64,000 nt of DNA from Azospirillum endophyticum. Its GTDB lineage: Bacteria > Pseudomonadota > Alphaproteobacteria > Azospirillales > Azospirillaceae. Location: contig NZ_JAENHM010000008.1 of assembly GCF_016595245.1 (NCBI RefSeq), positions 55,618-119,617 on the forward strand, in the 5' to 3' direction. A program made the translations under genes and the position numbers. Positions 34,169-43,154 of this stretch are shown here, in pieces. Numbering within the stretch: the first letter of the stretch is position 1; every line of letters starts with the position of its first letter. The notes beneath the pieces are model-generated. The model saw nothing but the letters and a program-made list of their open reading frames with translations. It was not told the origin of the DNA and made no database searches.

Positions 34169-34369
34169 CCCCTCTCCCCCGCTCACGCGCAAACTTCGTT
34201 TGCGCTGACGCGACAGGCGGACCTTCGGTCCGCCGAAAGCGGGGAGAGGGTTAGGGTGAGGGGGATGCACTGCGTGGAGTCACAAGGATTGTGACCCGCG
34301 ATCATCTCCCCCAATCCACCCCATGCGTCCCCCTCACCCCGACCCTCTCCCCGGGGGGAGAGGGGGAGA
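34169..34369. repeat. Dispersed GC-rich inverted-repeat elements (copies 2 and 3)
   Basis: 34169-34264 has the same nested architecture as 29605-29705: outer CCCTCTCCCC/GGGGAGAGGG, inner GCGCAAAC-TTC-GTTTGCGC and GCGGACC-TTC-GGTCCGC. A short partner (ACCCTCTCCCCGGGGGGAGAGGG) follows at about 34328-34369. The pair fills the gap between livK and livH and may reduce expression of the permeases relative to the binding protein. Confidence 0.8.
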
Positions 34370-34402
34370 TGTGCGCGGGAGAGGAACATCAGGAACCCAA
34401 CG

Positions 34403-35278
34403 ATGTTCGCGGAACTGCTGCAATACCTGCTGTCGGGGCTGACCATCGGCGCGATCTATGCGCTGGCGGGGCTCGGCTTCTCGATCATCTACAACGCCAG
34501 CCACGTCATCAACTTCGCCCAGGGCGAGTTCATCATGATCGGCGGCATGGCGTCGGCGACCCTGACGGCGTCGGGCGTGCCGCTGCCGCTGGCGATCATG
34601 ATCGGTTGCGGCGGCGCCATGCTGGTCGGCGTGCTAGTGGCGAAATTCGCGGTCGAACGCGCCCGCAACGCCTCCACCGTCACCCTGATTATCATCACCA
34701 TCGGCGCCTCGATCTTCCTGCGCGGCATCGCGGAGCTGGTCTGGGGCAAGGATTTCAAGCGGCTGGACGCCTTCTCCGGCGAGACGCCGATCCAAATCCT
34801 GGGCGCCTCGATGCAGCCGCAGTCGCTGTGGGTGGTCGGTACCGCCGGCGTGCTGATCGTCGCCATCGGCCTGTTCTTCGCCAGGACGCTGACCGGCAAG
34901 GCGATCCTCGCCACCTCGCACAACCGGCTGGCCGCCCAGCTGGTCGGCATCGACGTGAAGCGGGTGGTGCTCGCCTCCTTCGCACTGTCGGCGGCGCTGG
35001 GCGCCATCGGCGGGGCGGTGGTGGCGCCGATCACCTTCTCCTACACCGAGATGGGCATCATGCTGGGGCTGAAGGGCTTCACCGCCGCGGTGCTGGGAGG
35101 CCTCGGCCACGGGCCGGGCGCGGTGGCCGGCGGGCTGATCGTCGGCATCGCCGAGGCGCTGGGCGCCGGCTACATCTCCTCGGCCTACAAGGATGCGGTG
35201 GCCTTCGTCATCATCCTCGCCGTCCTCCTCTTCATGCCGAACGGGCTGTTCGGCAAGCGCGGCACCGAACGGGTGTAA
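34403..35278 (+). CDS. livH: Branched-chain-type ABC transporter permease, LivH family
   Basis: Inner-membrane permease of 291 residues with about eight hydrophobic spans. The N-terminus LLQYLLSGLTIGAIYALAGLGFSIIYNAS and the cytoplasmic EAA-like loop AVLGGLGHGPGAVAGGLIVG are standard for LivH. It follows the repeat element after livK and precedes livM by 14 bases. Together with livM it should form the translocation channel for the ligand captured by the binding protein at 32977. Confidence 0.93.
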   Translation: MFAELLQYLLSGLTIGAIYALAGLGFSIIYNASHVINFAQGEFIMIGGMASATLTASGVPLPLAIMIGCGGAMLVGVLVAKFAVERARNASTVTLIIITIGASIFLRGIAELVWGKDFKRLDAFSGETPIQILGASMQPQSLWVVGTAGVLIVAIGLFFARTLTGKAILATSHNRLAAQLVGIDVKRVVLASFALSAALGAIGGAVVAPITFSYTEMGIMLGLKGFTAAVLGGLGHGPGAVAGGLIVGIAEALGAGYISSAYKDAVAFVIILAVLLFMPNGLFGKRGTERV

Positions 35279-35292
35279 GGACCTCCAAGACG

Positions 35293-36240
35293 ATGAACGC
35301 ACTCCTGCACGGGCGCCTGACCGGGCTCCTGGCATTGGCCGCGGTGATCGCGGTCCTGCCGGCCTTCCTGCCCAACAACTTCTATCTCGACATCGCCATC
35401 CTGGCCGGCTTCAACGCCGTGGTCTGCGTCGGGCTGAACCTGCTGATCGGCTATGCCGGACAGATCAGCCTGGGGCATGCCGGCTTCTTCGGCATCGGCG
35501 CCTATGCGTCCGGCGTGCTGGTCGGCGTCTACGGCTGGCCGCCGGCGCTGGCGCTGCTGGCCGGCGCCGTCTTCGTCGGGCTGCTGGCTTTCCTGGTCGC
35601 CAAGCCGATCCTGCGGCTGAAGGGCCATTACCTCGCCATGGCGACGCTCGGCATCGGCATCATCGTGTCGATCGTGCTGCGCACCGAAAGCGGCCTGACC
35701 GGCGGTCCCGACGGCATGATGGTCGAGCCGTTCAAAATCTTCGGCGTCGAGCTATATGGCGAGAAGGTCTGGTACTGGGTGGTCGGCGTGCTGCTGGTCG
35801 GCGTGGTCTGGCTGTCCCTGAACCTGATCGACAGCCCGATGGGCCGGGCGCTGCGCGCCGTCCACGGGTCGGAGGTGGCGTCCGAGGTGGTCGGCGTCGA
35901 CACCGCGCGCTTCAAGGTTCTGGTCTTCGTGCTGTCGGCGGTGTTCGCCAGCGTGGCCGGCAGCCTGTTCGCCCATTATGCCGGCCTGATCACCCCGGCC
36001 AAGGCCGACTTCTTCAAGTCGATCGAGCTGGTGACCATGGTGGTGTTTGGCGGCATGGCCTCGACCTTCGGCGCCGTCGTCGGCGCGGTGGTGCTGACCT
36101 TGCTGCCGCAGGCGCTGACGGTCTTCCAGGATTACCAGCAGATCGTGCTGGGCGGCATCCTGATGGCGACGATGGTGTTCATGCCGAAGGGGCTGCTTCC
36201 CACCCTGGCGGCTCTGCTCCCGGCGCGGAGGCGGGCATGA
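35293..36240 (+). CDS. livM: Branched-chain-type ABC transporter permease, LivM family
   Basis: Second permease, 315 residues, with about nine hydrophobic spans. Family markers are LNLLIGYAGQISLGHAGFFGIGAYASGVL and the loop VVFGGMASTFGAVVGAVVL. The stop codon overlaps the livG start (ATGA), so translation is coupled. No fused ATPase or extension is present, unlike in some aromatic-acid transporters. Confidence 0.93.
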   Translation: MNALLHGRLTGLLALAAVIAVLPAFLPNNFYLDIAILAGFNAVVCVGLNLLIGYAGQISLGHAGFFGIGAYASGVLVGVYGWPPALALLAGAVFVGLLAFLVAKPILRLKGHYLAMATLGIGIIVSIVLRTESGLTGGPDGMMVEPFKIFGVELYGEKVWYWVVGVLLVGVVWLSLNLIDSPMGRALRAVHGSEVASEVVGVDTARFKVLVFVLSAVFASVAGSLFAHYAGLITPAKADFFKSIELVTMVVFGGMASTFGAVVGAVVLTLLPQALTVFQDYQQIVLGGILMATMVFMPKGLLPTLAALLPARRRA

Positions 36241-37061
36241 AGATGCTGGCGACACCCGATCTTGTTCCCGATACCAGCGGGCAGGTCCGCCGTGTCGGCC
36301 CGCCGATCCTGAAGGTGGAGCATCTCAGCCGCGAATTCGGCGGCGTGCTCGCCATCGGCGATCTCAGCTTCACCATCGCCGCCGGCGACATCCATTCGAT
36401 CATCGGGCCGAACGGGGCGGGCAAGACCACGCTGTTCAACCTGGTGACCGGCGTCTACAAGCCGTCGGGCGGCCGGGTGCTGTTCGACGGGGCCGACGTG
36501 TCGGGGATGGCGCCCTACCGGCTGGCGGCCCGCGGCATGTCGCGCACCTTCCAGAACCTGCAGATCTTCTTCAACATGACGGCGCTGGAGAACGTCATGG
36601 TGGGGCGGCACCTGCATCTGGACACCCGGCTGCTGCCGGCGCTGTTCCGCTTCCCCTCGCTGGTGCGCAAGGATCGCGAGGCGCGCGACCGGGCGGTACG
36701 GCTGATGACCGAGGTCGGGCTGGAGAAATACATCGATGCCGACGCCGCCTCCATGCCCTACGGCGCGCTGAAACGGCTGGAGATCGCCCGCGCGCTGGCG
36801 TCGGAGCCGAAGCTCTTGCTGCTGGACGAGCCGGCGGCCGGCCTGAACGCCACCGAGAGCCGCGAGATCGACGAGGTGATCAAGACCGTCGCGGCGACCG
36901 GCGTCACCATCGTCCTGGTGGAACACGACATGAAGATGGTGATGGGCATTTCGCACCGGATCACCGCGCTGAACCAGGGCCGCATGCTGGCCGAAGGCAC
37001 GCCGCAGGAGGTGGCGGCCAACGCCGACGTCATCGCCGCCTATCTCGGTGCGGCGCCGTAA
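36237..37061 (+). CDS. livG: ABC transporter ATP-binding protein, LivG family
   Basis: Cytoplasmic ATPase, 274 residues. Walker A GPNGAGKTT (near 60-68), Q-loop MSRTFQN, Walker B LLLLDEPAAGLN and the H-loop VEHDMKMVM are present. The signature region reads MPYGALKRLEIARAL, the LivG version of LSGGQ. A 20-residue N-terminal extension precedes the ABC core; the in-frame ATG at 36243 is an alternative. It pairs with LivF. Confidence 0.93.
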   Translation: MKMLATPDLVPDTSGQVRRVGPPILKVEHLSREFGGVLAIGDLSFTIAAGDIHSIIGPNGAGKTTLFNLVTGVYKPSGGRVLFDGADVSGMAPYRLAARGMSRTFQNLQIFFNMTALENVMVGRHLHLDTRLLPALFRFPSLVRKDREARDRAVRLMTEVGLEKYIDADAASMPYGALKRLEIARALASEPKLLLLDEPAAGLNATESREIDEVIKTVAATGVTIVLVEHDMKMVMGISHRITALNQGRMLAEGTPQEVAANADVIAAYLGAAP

Positions 37062-37075
37062 AGGAGGGAGCCCCC

Positions 37076-37780
37076 ATGCTTCTGGAGATCGAGGGCCTCA
37101 ACAGCCATTACGGCCGCATCCATGCGCTGAAATCGGCCAGCCTGACCGTGCGGGAGGGCGAGCTGGTGGCGCTGGTCGGCGCCAACGGCGCCGGCAAGAC
37201 GACGCTGCTGCGCACCCTGTCCGGCGTCCACCCCGCCAGCAGCGGGCGCATCACCTTCGACGGCTGCGACATCACCCGGATGAAGGCGTCGCGCCGGGTG
37301 GCGGAAGGCGTGGTGCAGGTGCCGGAGGGCCGGCAGCTGTTCGGCCCGCAGAGCGTGGAGGACAACCTCCGCCTCGGCGCCTACCGTCGCGGCAGCGGCA
37401 AGCCGGACGACGACATCGACCGCCTCTACGAGATGTTCCCGGTGCTGAAGGTCAAGCGCGACCAGCCCGCCGGCACCCTGTCGGGCGGCCAGCAGCAGAT
37501 CGTGGCGCTGGGCCGCGCGCTGATGGCGAAGCCGCGCCTGCTGCTGCTCGACGAGCCCAGCATGGGGCTGGCGCCGCTGCTGGTGGCGGAAATCTTCGAT
37601 GCGGTGCAGCGGCTGAAGCGCGAGGGCACGACGATCCTGCTGGTGGAGCAGAATGCCCATGCGGCGCTCGCCATCGCCGACCGCGGCTATGTGATCGAAA
37701 CCGGCGAGATCGTGTTGAGCGACAGCGGCGCCGCCCTGTTGAGCAACGAGCGGGTACGGCAGGCCTATCTCGGGCTGTGA
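37076..37780 (+). CDS. livF: ABC transporter ATP-binding protein, LivF family
   Basis: Second ATPase of the importer, 234 residues. Walker A GANGAGKTT, signature LSGGQQQ, Walker B LLLLDEPSMGLAP and H-loop VEQNAHAAL are all intact; the SMGLAP tail of Walker B is the LivF hallmark. It starts behind AAGGAGGGAG and ends the transporter part of the operon, 30 bases before maiA. Confidence 0.94.
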   Translation: MLLEIEGLNSHYGRIHALKSASLTVREGELVALVGANGAGKTTLLRTLSGVHPASSGRITFDGCDITRMKASRRVAEGVVQVPEGRQLFGPQSVEDNLRLGAYRRGSGKPDDDIDRLYEMFPVLKVKRDQPAGTLSGGQQQIVALGRALMAKPRLLLLDEPSMGLAPLLVAEIFDAVQRLKREGTTILLVEQNAHAALAIADRGYVIETGEIVLSDSGAALLSNERVRQAYLGL

Positions 37781-37810
37781 CGTGCCATCAACCTGACGGA
37801 CGGGTGCCTC

Positions 37811-38461
37811 GTGAAACTCCACACCTACTTCCGCTCCTCCGCCGCCTACCGGGTGCGCATCGCGCTCAACCTCAAGGGGCTGGCGCCGGACCAGGCCTTC
37901 GTCCATCTGCGCAAGGGCGAGCAGTCCAAGCCGCCCTTCGCCGACCTCAACCCGGAACACCTGGTGCCGGCGCTGGAGGTCGACGGGCCGGAGGGGCACC
38001 ATGTGCTGACCCAATCCGTCGCCATCATCGAGTATCTGGACGAAATCCATCCGACCCCGGCGCTGCTGCCGGCCGACGCGCTGGGCCGGGCGCGGGTGCG
38101 GGCGTTGGCGCTGGCGGTGGCCTGCGACATCCACCCGCTGGACAATCTGCGGGTGCTGAAGCACCTGAAGGGCATGGGACACGGCCAGGAGGAGGTCGAC
38201 GGCTGGTACCGGCACTGGGTCGCCGTCGGACTGGCGGCGCTGGAGGCGCAGCTTGCCGGCGATCGGCGCACCGGGCGCTTCTGCCATGGCGACCAACCCG
38301 GTCTGGCCGACGTCCTGCTGGTGCCGCAGATGTTCAACGCCCGCCGGATGGGCTGCCCGCTGGAGGACTATCCCACCCTGCTGCGCATCGACGCCGCCTG
38401 CGCCGGCCTGCCGGCCTTCGCCGCCGCCGCTCCGGACCGACAGCCCGACGCGGAGGCGTGA
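37811..38461 (+). CDS. maiA: Maleylacetoacetate isomerase (zeta-class glutathione S-transferase)
   Basis: Glutathione-dependent isomerase converting maleylacetoacetate to fumarylacetoacetate, 216 residues. The zeta-class signature SSAAYRVRIALN (about 9-20, with the SSxxxRVRIAL active-site Ser and Arg) is followed by NPEHLVPALEVDG and the glutathione-binding QSVAIIEYLDE. It lies 30 bases after livF with no terminator, so it is in the importer operon. It supplies the middle step between HmgA (23848) and FahA (25034), which links the two halves of the cluster. Confidence 0.93.
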   Translation: MKLHTYFRSSAAYRVRIALNLKGLAPDQAFVHLRKGEQSKPPFADLNPEHLVPALEVDGPEGHHVLTQSVAIIEYLDEIHPTPALLPADALGRARVRALALAVACDIHPLDNLRVLKHLKGMGHGQEEVDGWYRHWVAVGLAALEAQLAGDRRTGRFCHGDQPGLADVLLVPQMFNARRMGCPLEDYPTLLRIDAACAGLPAFAAAAPDRQPDAEA

Positions 38462-38599
38462 CTCCCACCGCAGGGCGGCGCGGCATGCCCCCCTTTTGTC
38501 CCGGTCAGGTCACACTCCTCCCGTTGGTGTTAGCGGTTTCGCGACACCCTTCCGTGGTATAGAGGTAAGCGGGAATCGGACGGGGACGACAGCCGGGCG

Positions 38600-41215
38600 A
38601 TGTTGGGCAACTTTTCCTCGATGGCGTACGACCTTGCCGAGAACATCGCGGCGAGCGCCTTCGTCGTCCTCGCCTATACCTTCCTGATCCGCCGGTCCGA
38701 CGGGTGGCGCCTCATCACCCGCGAGATCGTCTTCGGCGCGGTGATGGCGCTGACCGCCATCTTCTCGATGATCCATCCGATCCATATCGGGCCGGGCATG
38801 TTCATCGACGCGCGGATCCCTCTGATCGGGCTGAGCGCCCTGTTCGGCGGTCCGCTGTCCGCCGCGATCACCGCCGCGACGGTCGCCGGCTACCGCATCT
38901 TCCTGGGCGGGGTGGGGACGGAGGCGGGCGTCGCCAGCGCGCTGCTGTCCTTCCTGACCGGGCTCGGCTTCGCCGCCTGGGTGAAGCGGCGCAAGGTGGA
39001 ACTCGGCATCGTGCCGCTGCTGGCCTTCGGGCTGCTGCTGACGCTGGTGTCGACCTCCACCCTGCTGCTGCTGCCGACCCTGGAGATGGCGCTGCGGATC
39101 GGCCTGCTCACCGCTCCGCCGCTGCTGACCATCGTCCCGTTCGGCACCCTGTTCCTGGGCGGCCTGCTGCTGCGCGAGCAGCGCCACCACGATGCCGAGC
39201 AACGGCTGGGCGAGAGCGAGGCGCGGTACCGCCTGCTGGCCGACAACGCCACCGACATGATCCTGGAGATGAACGCCGACGGGGCGGTACGCTACCTGTC
39301 GCCATCGGTGCGCGACATCCTGGGCCACGACCCGGCGGAGGTCGTCGGCCGCGCCCCGGCCGACCTGCTGCATCCCGACGATCTGGAGAAGGCATCGCAG
39401 GCCTTCGCGCAGATGCGGCCGGGATCCTACCCGGTCACCTTCACCCACCGGCTGCGTCACCGCGACGGGCATTACCTGTGGGTCGAGTCGAGCATGCGTC
39501 CGACGGTGGGGGCCGACGGCGGGTTCGTGGTGGTCGGCGTCGTCCGCGACGTGACCGAACGCAAGCGCGACGAGGAGGAATTGTCCGCCGCCCGGGCCGA
39601 GGCGGAAGCGGCCAACCGCGTGAAGTCGGAATTCCTCGCCTCGATGAGCCACGAGATCCGCACACCGCTGAACGGGGTCATCGGCTTCGCCGATCTGCTG
39701 CTGGGCACCGATCTGTCGGCGGAGCAGCGCCAGTATGTGGCGCTCCAGCGCGAGGCCGGGCGCGGGCTGCTGGCGATCATCGGCGACATCCTGGATTATT
39801 CGAAGATCGAGGCCGGCAAGCTGGAGTTGGAGGAACGCGCCTTCGACCTGCACCGGCTGCTGCGCGACTGCCGCGACCTGATGAGCAACGCCGCCTCGCA
39901 GAAGGGGTTGCTGCTGCAGCTGTCGCTGGGCAGCACCGTGCCGCGCTTCGTCCGCGGCGACGAGGCGCGCATCCGCCAGATCCTGCTGAACCTCGTCGGC
40001 AACGCGGTGAAGTTCACCGAACGCGGGTCGGTGCTGCTGTCGGTCGGGCTTCTGTCGGATGGGGAAGACGGCGGTGGGGAAGGGGCGTCCGCCCTGCTGC
40101 GCTTCTCCGTCAGCGACACCGGCCCCGGCATCCCGGCGGCCGATCAGGCCAACCTGTTCCAGCGCTTCAGCCAGGGCGACCGCTCCACCACCCGGCGCTA
40201 TGGCGGCACCGGGCTCGGTCTCATCATTTCCAAGCAGCTGTCGGAGCTGATGAGCGGGCAGATCGGCGTCCAGAGCAGCCCCGGCATCGGCAGCACCTTC
40301 TGGTTCGAGCTGCCGCTGCCGGTCGCCGCGGATCCCGGATTGGCCGCCGAGCGCAGGCAGACCGCCGCGACGCGCAGCGCCCGCATCCTGCTGGCCGAGG
40401 ACGTGCCGATGAACCAGATCGTCACCTCCTCCATCCTCTGCAAGGCCGGTCACACGGTCGAGGTGGCGGAGGACGGCGCGCTGGCGGTGGAGGCGATGCG
40501 CAAGGGCGAGTTCGACCTCGTCCTGATGGACATGCAGATGCCGCGGATGGACGGCCTGCAGGCGACTGCGGCGATCCGTCGGCTTGGCGGGCGGCGGGGA
40601 GACGTGCCGATCATCGCGCTGACCGCCAACGCACTGACCGATCAGCTGCAGCTTTGCCTGGACGTCGGCATGAACGACCATGTGACCAAACCGATCGAGC
40701 GCGACACGCTGCTGTCCGCGGTCGACCGCTGGCTCGACGTCAAGCCCGACGCCGGGGCGGAGACGAAGTCCGGTGCCGGGATCGGCGCCGGGCTGCCCGA
40801 CGATGGCGTGGAAGAGGCGGCGGTCCTGGCCGGCCTGGCTCCGGTGTCGGACTGCGCGCCGGTGCTGAACCGCGCCACGCTGGACACGCTGGCCGAGACG
40901 CTGGGCGCCGATGTGTTGCCCCGCTTCGTCAACGACACGCTGAGCGAACTGATGCTGCGGGCCGACCGCATCGGCGAGGCGGATTCGTTGAAGACGGCCG
41001 CGGCCGACGCCCATGCCATGGTGTCGCTGGCCGGCAATGTCGGGTTGCTGGAACTGTCGCGCACCGCCCGCAAGCTGCAGCATGCCTGCGAGCAGCAGCA
41101 TCCGGATGTCCCCACGCTGAAAGCCCAACTTCGCGATGCCGTCGCCCGCGCCTGTGCGGCGCTTCAGGCGGCGTTGCCCATCCTCGGCGTGGCGGTGGTG
41201 ACGGCGGGGCGCTGA
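38600..41215 (+). CDS. Hybrid sensor histidine kinase: LytS-type 5TM, PAS, HisKA, HATPase, receiver, Hpt
   Basis: An 871-residue membrane signalling protein. Residues 1-195 are the 5TMR-LYT sensor (IFSMIHPIHIGPGMFIDAR, then GLSALFGGPLSAAITA). PAS follows at about 205-325, HisKA with phospho-accepting H351 (SMSHEIRTPLNG), HATPase with GTGLGLIISKQL, a receiver with D644 (LVLMDMQMP) and a C-terminal Hpt domain with H805 (DAHAMVSLAGNVG). The Hpt lacks the Lys normally found just after the His. No cognate regulator gene is adjacent, so the output is unknown. Frame intact. Confidence 0.9.
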   Translation: MLGNFSSMAYDLAENIAASAFVVLAYTFLIRRSDGWRLITREIVFGAVMALTAIFSMIHPIHIGPGMFIDARIPLIGLSALFGGPLSAAITAATVAGYRIFLGGVGTEAGVASALLSFLTGLGFAAWVKRRKVELGIVPLLAFGLLLTLVSTSTLLLLPTLEMALRIGLLTAPPLLTIVPFGTLFLGGLLLREQRHHDAEQRLGESEARYRLLADNATDMILEMNADGAVRYLSPSVRDILGHDPAEVVGRAPADLLHPDDLEKASQAFAQMRPGSYPVTFTHRLRHRDGHYLWVESSMRPTVGADGGFVVVGVVRDVTERKRDEEELSAARAEAEAANRVKSEFLASMSHEIRTPLNGVIGFADLLLGTDLSAEQRQYVALQREAGRGLLAIIGDILDYSKIEAGKLELEERAFDLHRLLRDCRDLMSNAASQKGLLLQLSLGSTVPRFVRGDEARIRQILLNLVGNAVKFTERGSVLLSVGLLSDGEDGGGEGASALLRFSVSDTGPGIPAADQANLFQRFSQGDRSTTRRYGGTGLGLIISKQLSELMSGQIGVQSSPGIGSTFWFELPLPVAADPGLAAERRQTAATRSARILLAEDVPMNQIVTSSILCKAGHTVEVAEDGALAVEAMRKGEFDLVLMDMQMPRMDGLQATAAIRRLGGRRGDVPIIALTANALTDQLQLCLDVGMNDHVTKPIERDTLLSAVDRWLDVKPDAGAETKSGAGIGAGLPDDGVEEAAVLAGLAPVSDCAPVLNRATLDTLAETLGADVLPRFVNDTLSELMLRADRIGEADSLKTAAADAHAMVSLAGNVGLLELSRTARKLQHACEQQHPDVPTLKAQLRDAVARACAALQAALPILGVAVVTAGR

Positions 41216-41334
41216 TACCGGATTCGGAAAATTCTGACTTTTCGAACCCGGTATCGCCCGCGACTGCGGGCGCGCGCCGCTAGGCGCGAAGCCTGCGTGG
41301 CGTATGAACGCAGCGGTCAGAATTTTCTGACCGC
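41214..41334. repeat. Palindromic intergenic element between convergent genes
   Basis: Arms GATACCGGATTCGGAAAA (41214-41231) and TTTTCGAACCCGGTATC (41239-41255) form one inverted repeat that overlaps the kinase stop codon. A second, perfect 22-base palindrome GCGGTCAGAATTTTCTGACCGC is at 41313-41334. The AATTCTGAC motif of the first loop recurs in the second palindrome. Probably a bidirectional transcription end or a REP-type element. Confidence 0.7.
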
Positions 41335-41341
41335 GTATGAG

Positions 41342-42283
41342 TCATCGGTTGACGATCAGGGCGACGCCGGCCACGGCGACCGCGGCCCCCGCCCAGGCGC
41401 CCAGCGACGGGCGCTGGCCGGTCAACAGCCACATCATCGGCAGGATCAGGACCGGGCTCAGCGCCGACAGGGTGGCGACCACACCGGCATTGCCGTGGGC
41501 CAGACCGACCAGCAGCAGCGTCATCCCCAGCCCGACGCCCAGCAGCCCGTTGCCGGCGATCAGCATGAGCAGCTTCGGCGTGAGGCCGCGCGGCAGCAGC
41601 AGCCCGCTAAGGGATTGGCCGCCGAGGGATTGGCCGCCCGCCATCGCCGATTTGCCGCCGCGGACGGCCGACAGGATGCCGATCGCCGTGAACATCAGCG
41701 CCGCCGTGGTGACCCGCACGGCGGCCGAGGCGATCGGGTCGGCGCCCGCCGCCATCACCGGCTTGGCGACGATGGAGCCGGCGGCCTGTCCGACCGCCGC
41801 CAGCAGGCAGACCGATACGCCGGCCAGCAGGCTGCCCTGGATCGCCTCCCAGCTGTGGGTGGAGCCGGACCGCAGCGCCACCGCCAGCATCACCCCCAGC
41901 GTCACCAGCGCCACCCCCAGGACGGTCCAGGGCCCCAGCGCCTCGCCCAGCAGGGCGTAGGCGAGCAGGGCGGTCAGCGGCGCATTGGCGGCGTAGATCA
42001 CCACGTTGCGGCGCGGTCCCAGCCGGCTGAGCGACCAGAACAGAGCCATATCCCCCACAACGATCCCCAGCAGGCCCGACAGGGCCAGCGTCAGCGCCGC
42101 ACCCGCATCCAGCGTCTGCCAGCCGCCCATCAGGGTGGTGACGACCAGCAATGCCGCGGCGACGATGGTCAGGCGCACGCGGTTGAAGGCGATGGAGCCG
42201 AGCACCCGCACCGGCCCGATGGCGATCAGGCCGCCCGCGGCCCAGCACAGCGCCGCGCCCAGCGCGGCCATGTTGGCGATCAT
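41342..42283 (-). CDS. DMT-superfamily (EamA) transporter
   Basis: Inner-membrane exporter-like protein of 313 residues with ten hydrophobic spans in two five-helix EamA repeats; the first repeat ends with PLTALLAYALLGEALGPWTVLGVALVTLGV and the second with LSALSPVLILPMMWLLTGQ, both typical. A Gly/Ser-rich insertion (MAGGQSLGGQSLSGLLLP) lies in the loop near residues 215-232. Substrate cannot be predicted. Convergent with the hybrid kinase gene. Confidence 0.88.
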   Translation of the reverse strand: MIANMAALGAALCWAAGGLIAIGPVRVLGSIAFNRVRLTIVAAALLVVTTLMGGWQTLDAGAALTLALSGLLGIVVGDMALFWSLSRLGPRRNVVIYAANAPLTALLAYALLGEALGPWTVLGVALVTLGVMLAVALRSGSTHSWEAIQGSLLAGVSVCLLAAVGQAAGSIVAKPVMAAGADPIASAAVRVTTAALMFTAIGILSAVRGGKSAMAGGQSLGGQSLSGLLLPRGLTPKLLMLIAGNGLLGVGLGMTLLLVGLAHGNAGVVATLSALSPVLILPMMWLLTGQRPSLGAWAGAAVAVAGVALIVNR

Positions 42284-42489
42284 GATGGAACTGCCATGAT
42301 GGAGCTGCGGACCGTCGGTTGAGGATGGGGAGCCGCACTCTACAGTCGCCGCCCGCTGCCTGCGAAATGAGCAAGATGCATGGCCGGGCCGATCTTCCGG
42401 TCGTCCGCCGGAACCGTGGCCCGCCCTTGCCGTTGATTCAATCGGAACACGCCTCCTGTGGCATAGCCGATTCGAGGAGCACGCGACCG

Positions 42490-43068
42490 ATGCGGACAGA
42501 TTTCACGAGGCTTGGCCCCGTCGCCGTCGCCATGGCGGCCGGGCTTTTCGCGACCCAGCCGGCGGCGGCCCAGACGGGAGGAGCGGCCCAGGCGGGTTGC
42601 GCCGCGATGGTGGAGCAGTTCGCCGCCGATCGCGGGCTGTCGACCGAACCGCCGCCCGTCGCGGTTCCCGGCACCGGCGCGCCCGGCCTGTCCGGATCCT
42701 CGCCGCGCGACGAGCTGGGGTCCGGCAGCGGCGCGGGCAGCGAGCGGCTGGCGCAGTCCGGCGGCATGGTGGCGCCGCCCGCCGTCGGCGACAGGTCGGT
42801 GGTCGAACCGCCCGCCATCGGCAGCAACATGCCGACCGCCCCCTCGGTCGGCCCGCAGGCCAATTCGCGCACCGCGCCGGATGTCGGGCCGGGGGGCTCC
42901 GGCGGGGGCGACGGGCTGATGGGGCAGGCGGCGCGCAATGCCCAGGTCGAATCGCTGGTCACCGCTGCCCGCAGCGCCGCGCGCGACGGCGACGAGACGC
43001 GCTGCATGACCAGCCTGGACGATGCCCGCCGCCTGTCGCGGACGGCACCCGGCGGCCATGGCGGCTGA
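42490..43068 (+). CDS. Secreted low-complexity protein of unknown function
   Basis: A 192-residue protein with a signal peptide (LGPVAVAMAAGLFATQPAAAQ) and a mature part rich in Pro, Gly and Ser, ending in a short helix with a Cys (VESLVTAARSAARDGDETRCMTSLDDARRL is split around it). The C-terminal helix resembles the tail of small periplasmic proteins in this lineage, but I do not recognise a family. GAGGAG lies 12 bases before the ATG at 42490. The upstream in-frame extension lacks a signal peptide and is not used. Confidence 0.65.
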   Translation: MRTDFTRLGPVAVAMAAGLFATQPAAAQTGGAAQAGCAAMVEQFAADRGLSTEPPPVAVPGTGAPGLSGSSPRDELGSGSGAGSERLAQSGGMVAPPAVGDRSVVEPPAIGSNMPTAPSVGPQANSRTAPDVGPGGSGGGDGLMGQAARNAQVESLVTAARSAARDGDETRCMTSLDDARRLSRTAPGGHGG

Positions 43069-43154
43069 TGCCGACGGCGGATCGGGTTGCGGCTGACGCA
43101 GCCGGATACGGCCTGTCGAAATTCCCGGATTCCTGAACTCTCAAGGAGCGATGC

